Below are positions 58,241 through 64,000 of a stretch of DNA of 64,000 nt, piece after piece. Made by a program: the position numbers and the translations under genes. The notes below the pieces were generated by a model. It made no database searches. It had not been told where the DNA came from and was given only the letters and a program-made list of their open reading frames with translations. The DNA is from CAKSFT01 sp045544615 (GTDB lineage: Bacteria; Bacillota; Clostridia; UBA1381): positions 1 through 64,000 of the forward strand of contig JAZPZI010000027.1 of NCBI GenBank assembly GCA_045544615.1. Direction: 5' to 3'. Numbering within the stretch: the stretch's first letter is position 1; each line of letters opens with the position of its first letter.

Positions 58241-60306
58241 TACATAGCTTTGATGACAAAAACAGATTTAAGGTTTTATTTGCTGTTGTAATCGTTGCGG
58301 TTATAGCATTATTTTCGCGCCTTTTCTATCTGCAGGTGGTAAAGGGACAGGCATACTATGAGCAGACACAAAACCGCATCAGCTCGACATTTGCTGAAAA
58401 AGCACCGCGTGGCGAGATTATGGACAGATACGGAAAGCCTCTTGTTACAAACAGAGTTGGTTATTCGCTGAAACTTCAAAAGACTGATGTTTCGGGTAAA
58501 AAACTGAACTTTATACTTTTTGAGGTTCTCGGCATACTCGAAGAAAGCGGATATGTATATAAGGATTCACTTCCGATTACAGGGTATCCTTTTGAATTTA
58601 ATTTTGTTGATACCAACTCAAACGGCTCAACAGACGATGAAAGAGACGAGTGGTTTGCGAGTAAAAAAAGAATAACAAAGGATATGTCCGCAACCGAAAT
58701 CGTTGAGTACTACCGTAAGAATATGTATTCAATCGGTGAGGAGTATTCGCCCGATGAGGCAAGAAAGATTATTGGTATCAGGTACGATATCAGCCTTAGC
58801 GGTTTTTCGGCAATTACGCCATTTACTATTGCAGAGGATATAGATGTTAATGTTATAACAAAAATAAAGGAGAGAAAAGCTGATTTTGACGGTGTGTATG
58901 TAACAAAGGAATATTTCAGAACATACAACGAAGGTAATCTTGCATCACACGTTCTTGGCGGCGTGGGAAAAATCAGCGGAGAAGAGCTTGAAAATAACAA
59001 GGAACTTGGATATACCTATAATGATTTGATTGGTAAACGAGGCGTTGAAAAACTCTTTGAAAACTATTTAAGAGGCAAAAATGGAATAAAGAGTGAAGAT
59101 GAGAATATCGAAGATGTTCCGGCAGAGGCGGGAAATTATGTGGTTTTGACACTCGATACCGAGCTCCAGAAAGCAACCGAGGCATCACTTGAGAAACGAA
59201 TACTTGAGATTGCGGCAAATGGCGGACTCCCCGAAGAAAAAAAGGGAGCAGATGCAAATGCCGGAGCGGCGGTTGTGCTTGATGTTAAAAATGGTGATGT
59301 TCTCGCCTGTGCATCATATCCGACATATGACCCGACCACCTTTAACAGTAACTATCAGGAGCTTATTTCGAATCCTGCAAATCCTATATGGAATCGTGCG
59401 ATAAGTGGTGGATATGCACCGGGCTCTACATTCAAGCCTCTGGTTGCGATTGCGGCACTTGAAACTCACGTTGTTGAACAACACGAACAAATTCCGTGTG
59501 ACGGTATATATACATTCTATCCTGACTATCAGCCTAAATGCTGGATATGGTCCGACTCGGAGAAAACCCACGGACTTCTGGATGTTAAGCAGGCTATTGA
59601 GTTTTCGTGTAACTGCTATTTCTATGAAGCCGGCAGAAGAACAGGAATTGATGCTATAAATAAATATGCGAAAATGTTTGGTCTCGGAGACTTGACAGGA
59701 ATTGGTCTCTCGGGCGAGGACAGGGGTAATATCTCAAACCCTGCATATAAAGAAAAGATTGAGAAAACCGAAGAAAATAAACGCTGGTATCCTGCCGATA
59801 CAATCATCACGGCAATCGGCCAGTCATATTCGTATTTCACACCGATTCAGCTTGCAAACTATGTTGCAACTATCGCAAACGGAGGAACTCTTTATAAAAC
59901 ACAAATCTTAAAGTCTATTCGCTCATCGGTTGACGGCAGTGTTGTTTATAACAGCGAACCGACTGTAATGGGCATTGTTGAGGTTTCGGATGACACATTG
60001 AATGTTGTAAAACAGGGTATGTACGGCGTTGTTGACGAAGGTTCTGCAAGTGGTATATTTGAGGACTATTCAATCACGGTCGGAGGTAAGACCGGTACCG
60101 CACAGGTTGGCAGTAACGTCTCGGACAATGCACTCTTTATAGCATTTGCTCCGTTTGAAAATCCTGAAATAGCCGTTGCAGTTGTGCTTGAACATGGCGT
60201 AAAGGGTGCAAATGCTGCATATGTTGCAAAGGATATTTTTGATGCATATTTTGATAATCAGACCGAAATTGGAATAATTGACATCGAGGGAGAATTACTT
60301 CCATAA
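58237..60306 (+). CDS. mrdA: Penicillin-binding protein 2 (transpeptidase)
   Basis: A 689-residue class B PBP that cross-links peptidoglycan during cell elongation. Residues about 15-35 form the membrane anchor. The PBP dimer domain includes APRGEIMDRYGKPLVTNRVG. Catalytic motifs: SGGYAPGSTFKP (SxxK serine), EFSCNCYFYEAG (SxN) and GGKTGTAQVG (KTG). ATG at 58237 overlaps the mreD stop by four bases. Its position after mreBCD identifies it as the elongation rather than septal PBP. Confidence 0.93.
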   Translation: MIHSFDDKNRFKVLFAVVIVAVIALFSRLFYLQVVKGQAYYEQTQNRISSTFAEKAPRGEIMDRYGKPLVTNRVGYSLKLQKTDVSGKKLNFILFEVLGILEESGYVYKDSLPITGYPFEFNFVDTNSNGSTDDERDEWFASKKRITKDMSATEIVEYYRKNMYSIGEEYSPDEARKIIGIRYDISLSGFSAITPFTIAEDIDVNVITKIKERKADFDGVYVTKEYFRTYNEGNLASHVLGGVGKISGEELENNKELGYTYNDLIGKRGVEKLFENYLRGKNGIKSEDENIEDVPAEAGNYVVLTLDTELQKATEASLEKRILEIAANGGLPEEKKGADANAGAAVVLDVKNGDVLACASYPTYDPTTFNSNYQELISNPANPIWNRAISGGYAPGSTFKPLVAIAALETHVVEQHEQIPCDGIYTFYPDYQPKCWIWSDSEKTHGLLDVKQAIEFSCNCYFYEAGRRTGIDAINKYAKMFGLGDLTGIGLSGEDRGNISNPAYKEKIEKTEENKRWYPADTIITAIGQSYSYFTPIQLANYVATIANGGTLYKTQILKSIRSSVDGSVVYNSEPTVMGIVEVSDDTLNVVKQGMYGVVDEGSASGIFEDYSITVGGKTGTAQVGSNVSDNALFIAFAPFENPEIAVAVVLEHGVKGANAAYVAKDIFDAYFDNQTEIGIIDIEGELLP

Positions 60307-60360
60307 AGCGCACTTTTTTACAAATTATGCAAAAAATATACAGAATAACCAAATTTTCTA

Positions 60361-60389
60361 TTTACAAAATGAAAATTATATGGTATAAT
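60361..60389 (+). promoter_or_regulatory. Promoter of mgsA
   Basis: TTTACA at 60361-60366, 17-base spacer, TATAAT at 60384-60389. Confidence 0.75.
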
Positions 60390-60450
60390 ATGGATGCACA
60401 GTGTTGTGTAGTTTCAGGTTAAAATCTTAAAGAACAAGGAGGACTCCATA

Positions 60451-60855
60451 GTGAATATCGCATTTATAGCCCACGACAAAAAGAAAGAACTTATGATACA
60501 GTTTTGTATTGCATATAAGGGAATTTTGAGTAAACATGTTCTTTATGCTACCGACACAACAGGCAAGATGATTACTGAAAATACAGGCATGGAAGTGTAT
60601 AGATTTTTGCCGGGACATCAGGGTGGAGACCAGCAGATAGGTGCAAGAGTTGCCTATAACGAGATTGACCTTGTTCTGTTTTTCAGAGACCCTATAACTC
60701 CCGAAGGGCACGAACCTGATGTTACAAATCTTTTGAGACTTTGTGATATGCACAATATCCCGATAGCAACTAACCTTGCAACTGCCGAAGTTTTGATTCA
60801 CGGACTTGACAGAGGTGACCTTGACTGGAGAGATATTGTTAATCCTAAAAGATGA
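60451..60855 (+). CDS. mgsA: Methylglyoxal synthase
   Basis: A 134-residue enzyme converting dihydroxyacetone phosphate to methylglyoxal, a bypass when phosphorylated sugars accumulate. IAFIAHDKKKELM, LYATDTTGKMI and LPGHQGGDQQIGARV with NEIDLVLFFRDP are the family motifs. GTG start with AAGGAGGAC upstream. Single gene with promoter and terminator. Confidence 0.96.
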   Translation: MNIAFIAHDKKKELMIQFCIAYKGILSKHVLYATDTTGKMITENTGMEVYRFLPGHQGGDQQIGARVAYNEIDLVLFFRDPITPEGHEPDVTNLLRLCDMHNIPIATNLATAEVLIHGLDRGDLDWRDIVNPKR

Positions 60856-60861
60856 TTTTGG

Positions 60862-60896
60862 ACAACCATGCTCTTTTAAGAGTGTGGTTGTTTTTG
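60862..60896 (+). terminator. Terminator of mgsA
   Basis: ACAACCA at 60862-60868 pairs with TGGTTGT at 60885-60891, with an inner CTCTT/AGAG helix, followed by TTTT. Confidence 0.85.
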
Positions 60897-60944
60897 TTTT
60901 AATGTGAAATTATTGGGCAATATATTAGTATAAGAGGTGATTTT

Positions 60945-62051
60945 ATGGATAAATGGGCACTGGTTCTTGGTGGCGGCGGTGCAAAAGGTGCATATCATCT
61001 TGGCGTATGGCAGGCACTGTCCGAGATGGGCATCAAGGTTGATTTTATCTCGGGCACATCTATTGGTGCGATAAACGGTGCAATGCTTTGTCAGGGCTCT
61101 TATGAAGATTTGAAAAAACTCTGGAGTGAGATCACAATCGACCGAGTGGTAGATTTGAAAGGCTCCGATATAACCGGCGAGAGCCTGTTTGATATAAAAA
61201 ACATAAAAGAGGTGGCAGAGCGTGCTATAAATAAGTCGGGGTTTGAGATGACGCCTTTAAAGCAACTTCTTATTGAGTATGTTGACGAGGAAAAACTCCG
61301 TAATTCGGAATGTGGCTTTGCACTCGTGACCTGCAAACTTTCCGACCTTGAAGAAGTCCCGCTGAAAAAGGATGATATTCCAAACGGCAGGGTTGTTGAT
61401 TATCTTATGGCGAGTGCAAGTCTACCGGGACTAAAACCTACCGAAATTGACGGAGTGCAATTTATCGATGGTGGTGTAAAGAACAATATCCCGATAGATA
61501 TTCCGATGTCGCTTGGCTATAAAAACATCATTTTGGTTGATGTTGGTGGCGCACAGATTATAAAAAACAAAAGCACTTCGGGTTTGAATGTGTATGAGGT
61601 AAGGGCAAGTAAAAATCTAATTGGGATGATGGAATTCAAATCCGAGGCGATTGAAAAAACAATTAAACTTGGATATTTCGACTGCTACAAAGCTTTTGCA
61701 CGACTTGAGGGAAAAATCTATAATTTCAATATCGGTGATTATAAAAAGATAAGGTTAAAGTATTCCGAGAAGATTTTAGACGGCTTGGAATATGCTGCAG
61801 AAATCCTTGGAATTGAACAATTTAAGGTATATAAAGTTGAGAGCTTTATCGACGGAGTTTTGAAAAAGTTTGAATATGAAAGAAAAAACAATGATAGAGG
61901 CGAGATGGTTTCTCAACTTGTCAGACTTGTTGATGATATACTTTCCGAGAAAAGAGAGACCATTGCCGAGAAAATCATAGCCGGATTTTCAGGAGAAATC
62001 AAAAAGGGAGCGGGAGCTCTTGCATATTTTTTAAAAGATAAAAATTCTTGA
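60945..62051 (+). CDS. Patatin-like phospholipase
   Basis: A 368-residue serine acyl hydrolase. LVLGGGGAKGAYHLGV is the oxyanion loop, GTSIGAING has the nucleophile serine, and FIDGGVKNNIP carries the aspartate of the Ser-Asp dyad. No signal peptide is visible, so it is probably cytoplasmic or membrane-associated. The C-terminal 150 residues are charged and helical. ATG with AAGAGGTG upstream. The lipid substrate is unknown. Confidence 0.9.
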   Translation: MDKWALVLGGGGAKGAYHLGVWQALSEMGIKVDFISGTSIGAINGAMLCQGSYEDLKKLWSEITIDRVVDLKGSDITGESLFDIKNIKEVAERAINKSGFEMTPLKQLLIEYVDEEKLRNSECGFALVTCKLSDLEEVPLKKDDIPNGRVVDYLMASASLPGLKPTEIDGVQFIDGGVKNNIPIDIPMSLGYKNIILVDVGGAQIIKNKSTSGLNVYEVRASKNLIGMMEFKSEAIEKTIKLGYFDCYKAFARLEGKIYNFNIGDYKKIRLKYSEKILDGLEYAAEILGIEQFKVYKVESFIDGVLKKFEYERKNNDRGEMVSQLVRLVDDILSEKRETIAEKIIAGFSGEIKKGAGALAYFLKDKNS

Positions 62052-62071
62052 TAAAAAATGTAAAAAAATGC

Positions 62072-62100
62072 TTGATTTTTAGAAAAACTTGTGTTATAAT
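62072..62100 (+). promoter_or_regulatory. Promoter of rpsB-tsf
   Basis: TTGATT at 62072-62077, 17-base spacer, TATAAT at 62095-62100. Predicted start about 62107. Confidence 0.85.
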
Positions 62101-62106
62101 ACTTGG

Positions 62107-62213
62107 GTATGACATTACACACATCTTCGGATTTCCGAAGTGTTGCCTCATTTGGGGTTCTTACGGGAAGTTGAAGAAGATGGAGGAAAACAAAAAACAA
62201 GGAGGAATAAAAA
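62107..62213 (+). promoter_or_regulatory. rpsB leader, possible S2 autoregulatory RNA
   Basis: The leader of about 105 bases contains a stem CTTCGGA (62125-62131) with TCCGAAG (62134-62140) and extra flanking ACA/TGT pairs, then a ribosome site AAGGAGG. Ribosomal protein S2 represses its own mRNA in several bacteria by binding such leaders. The specific S2-leader consensus cannot be confirmed by eye. Confidence 0.4.
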
Positions 62214-62960
62214 ATGTCAAACGTTATTTCAATGAAGCAGCTCTTAGAAGCTGGCGTACACTTTGGTCACCAAACAAGAAGATGGAACCCTAAAATGGCT
62301 GAATACATCTTCACAGAGAGAAATGGTATCTACATCATCGATTTGCAGAAGACTGTAAAGAAGGTTGAAGAAGCTTACTACTTCATCAGAGATATTGCAG
62401 CTGCAGGCGAAGATATCCTTTTCGTTGGTACAAAGAAGCAGGCTCAGGATTCTATCAAGGAAGAAGCTGAGAGAGTAGGAATGTACTACGTAAATGCAAG
62501 ATGGCTCGGTGGTATGATGACAAACTTCAAGACCATCCAGAAGAGAATTGAAAGACTTGCACAGATTAACAAGATGGAAGAAGAAGGCACATTTGACCTC
62601 TTGCCAAAGAAGGAAGTTATCAACTTGAAGGGCCAGAGAGATAAGCTCGAGAAGTACTTGGGCGGTATCAAGGATATGAAGAAGCTTCCTGGTGCTTTGT
62701 TCGTAGTTGACCCAAGAAAGGAAAAGATTGCAATCGCAGAAGCTAAGAAGCTTGGTATTCCTGTAGTTGCTATCGTCGATACAAACTGTGATCCTGAAGA
62801 AGTTGATTATGTAATCCCAGGTAACGATGATGCTATCAGAGCTGTTAAGCTTATCGCTTCAACAATCGCTAACGCAATCATCGAAGGCCGTCAGGGTGAA
62901 GATGCAGTTGCTAAGGTTGAAGAAACTGAAGTTGCTGTTGAAGAAACAGTAGAAGAATAA
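62214..62960 (+). CDS. rpsB: 30S ribosomal protein S2
   Basis: A 248-residue protein of the small ribosomal subunit. SMKQLLEAGVHFGHQTRRWNP at the N-terminus is diagnostic, followed by EYIFTERNGIYIIDLQKT and later ALFVVDPRKEKIAIAEA and DTNCDP. The acidic C-terminal tail is a common extension. ATG with AAGGAGGAA upstream; it precedes tsf as in most bacteria. Confidence 0.97.
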   Translation: MSNVISMKQLLEAGVHFGHQTRRWNPKMAEYIFTERNGIYIIDLQKTVKKVEEAYYFIRDIAAAGEDILFVGTKKQAQDSIKEEAERVGMYYVNARWLGGMMTNFKTIQKRIERLAQINKMEEEGTFDLLPKKEVINLKGQRDKLEKYLGGIKDMKKLPGALFVVDPRKEKIAIAEAKKLGIPVVAIVDTNCDPEEVDYVIPGNDDAIRAVKLIASTIANAIIEGRQGEDAVAKVEETEVAVEETVEE

Positions 62961-62972
62961 TTTGAACTAAAG

Positions 62973-63010
62973 GAGCAGTCTTGAGTCTTTTTTAAGACTG
63001 TAGACTGCTC
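62973..63010 (+). terminator. Attenuator-like hairpin between rpsB and tsf
   Basis: GAGCAGTC at 62973-62980 pairs with GACTGCTC at 63003-63010, with an inner GAGTC/GACT helix. No strong T run follows, so it probably lowers rather than stops expression of tsf. Confidence 0.65.
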
Positions 63011-63038
63011 TTAATTTATAAAAACGGAGGAAATTAAA

Positions 63039-63935
63039 ATGGCATTTACAGCACAGAATGTTAAAGAATTAAGAGAAATGACCGGTTGCGGTATGATGGA
63101 CTGCAAAAAGGCTTTGACAGAAACAAACGGCGATATGGACAAGGCAGTTGAGTTCTTGAGAGAAAAGGGCTTGGCTACAGCTGCTAAGAAGGCTGGCAGA
63201 ATCGCATCAGAAGGTATCGTTTTGGCATATATGTCAGATGACAAGAAGGTTGCATCAATGATCGAAGTTAACTCAGAAACAGACTTCGTTGCAAAGAATG
63301 ATGAGTTCCTTGCATTCGTTAACAACGTTGCAAAGATTGTTGCAGAAAAGAATCCTGCAGATGTTGAAGCTTTGAAGGCTCTTCCATATGAAGGTGCAGA
63401 AACAGTTGGCGAAAAGCTTACAGCTTTGATTGCTAAGATTGGCGAAAACATGAACATCAGAAGATTTGCAAGAGTTGAAGGCAACCCTTGCTCATATATC
63501 CACGGCGGCGGCAGAATCGGTGTATTGGTTGAAGCAGAAGATGCTCTCGACACAGAAGAAAAGTACGAAGCTGCAAGAGATGTTGCAATGCAGGTTGCAG
63601 CTATCAACCCTCTTTATCTTTCAAAGGATGTTGTTCCTGAAGAAGATGTTGAGAAGGAAAAGAAGATCATCATGGCTCAGATCAAGGAAGATCCAAAGAA
63701 TGCTAGTAAGCCTGATGCAATCATCGAAAAGATGGTTGGCGGTAAGATCAATAAGTTCTTCGAACAGAACTGCTTGTTGCAGCAGGAATTCGTTAAGGAT
63801 GGCGACTTCAAGGTAGAAAAGTACCTCGAAACAAAGGGTGTTAAGCTCGCTGGCTACATCAGATTCGAAAAGGGCGAAGGTCTTGAAAAGAAGGAAGACA
63901 ATTTCGCTGACGAAGTTGCAAGCATGATTAAATAA
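63039..63935 (+). CDS. tsf: Elongation factor Ts
   Basis: A 298-residue nucleotide exchange factor for EF-Tu. LREMTGCGMMDCKKALTE is the N-terminal motif with the UBA-like domain, and EVNSETDFVAKNDEFLAF binds EF-Tu. ATG with ACGGAGG upstream. It follows rpsB and ends at a strong terminator. Confidence 0.96.
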   Translation: MAFTAQNVKELREMTGCGMMDCKKALTETNGDMDKAVEFLREKGLATAAKKAGRIASEGIVLAYMSDDKKVASMIEVNSETDFVAKNDEFLAFVNNVAKIVAEKNPADVEALKALPYEGAETVGEKLTALIAKIGENMNIRRFARVEGNPCSYIHGGGRIGVLVEAEDALDTEEKYEAARDVAMQVAAINPLYLSKDVVPEEDVEKEKKIIMAQIKEDPKNASKPDAIIEKMVGGKINKFFEQNCLLQQEFVKDGDFKVEKYLETKGVKLAGYIRFEKGEGLEKKEDNFADEVASMIK

Positions 63936-63946
63936 TTTTGCTAATA

Positions 63947-63980
63947 AAAACCCCGAAGCGTTTGCTTCGGGGTTTTCTTT
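63947..63980 (+). terminator. Terminator of the rpsB-tsf operon
   Basis: AAAACCCCGAAGC at 63947-63959 pairs perfectly with GCTTCGGGGTTTT at 63964-63976 around GTTT, then CTTTT. Confidence 0.93.
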
Positions 63981-64000
63981 TAACTTTTTTTGCCAACTCT

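Noticed and set aside
63011..63607. A 198-codon minus-strand frame opposite tsf
   Set aside because: It is an Ala/Ser-rich mirror of the tsf codon pattern with no independent support.

Overview
The window is a piece of a low-GC, anaerobic Gram-positive genome, most likely a gut Clostridia (Oscillospiraceae/Ruminococcaceae-like) bacterium. The evidence is Firmicutes-type Shine-Dalgarno sites, sigma-A promoters with 17-nt spacers, a mreBCD-PBP2 cluster, a ZapA-U32 peptidase pair, an indolepyruvate:ferredoxin oxidoreductase operon, and AT-rich terminators. The species cannot be named from the sequence alone.

Bases 1 to about 20,090 are the right end of an integrated phage or phage-like element; its left end lies outside the window. 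It is more AT-rich than the rest, with short, tightly packed genes all on the + strand and many TTG starts. It carries a DnaE-type DNA polymerase, a nucleotidyltransferase-like protein, a PP2A-like phosphatase, a C5 cytosine methyltransferase, and a large anaerobic deoxynucleotide-supply set: ThyX-like protein read from a CTG start, dNMP kinase-like protein, nucleoside deoxyribosyltransferase, glutaredoxin, NrdD, NrdG, a ferredoxin:thioredoxin-reductase-like protein and dUTPase. A 3D-domain wall protein, an excisionase-like HTH protein and a tyrosine integrase end the element beside tRNA-Lys. In the middle (9392-9846) lies a non-coding island: a hairpin-rich RNA of unrecognised family, a tRNA-like domain lacking a normal anticodon arm, and a normal tRNA-Gln.

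Bases 20,093-20,588 hold five minus-strand tRNAs (Gly, Arg, His, Gln, Lys) behind one consensus promoter. Next come a cysteine desulfurase/DUF3343 pair, an orphan CARF-PD-(D/E)XK (Card1-like) nuclease with no CRISPR nearby, and a YitT membrane protein. From 24.5 to 30.5 kb a possible small RNA and a structured leader precede an operon for oxidative decarboxylation of aromatic 2-oxoacids and CoA-ester metabolism (acyl-CoA synthetase, IorA, IorB, PaaK, ACT protein).

Bases 30.6-50.6 kb hold a ROK sugar kinase, a TIR-Sel1 protein, PAP2 and SDR enzymes, a 1269-residue secreted repeat protein, a PepV-like dipeptidase, two AraC-regulated sugar loci (PIG-L deacetylase plus NagB-like protein; GH4 alpha-galactosidase), AsnA, an E2-like acyltransferase with an AMP-dependent ligase, tRNA-Ser(CGA) and an EamA transporter. 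Bases 50.6-64 kb hold a Zn/Cd P-type ATPase with an ArsR/SmtB-type operator, zapA-U32-maf-mreBCD-pbp2, mgsA, a patatin-like lipase and rpsB-tsf.

The observations most worth following are the phage RNA/tRNA-like island, the CTG-started ThyX-like gene, the zinc-ribbon/HPr-like fusion, the orphan CARF nuclease, the switch-like leader before the 24.8 kb operon, and the 24-bp perfect inverted repeat between two divergent promoters at 52.6 kb.
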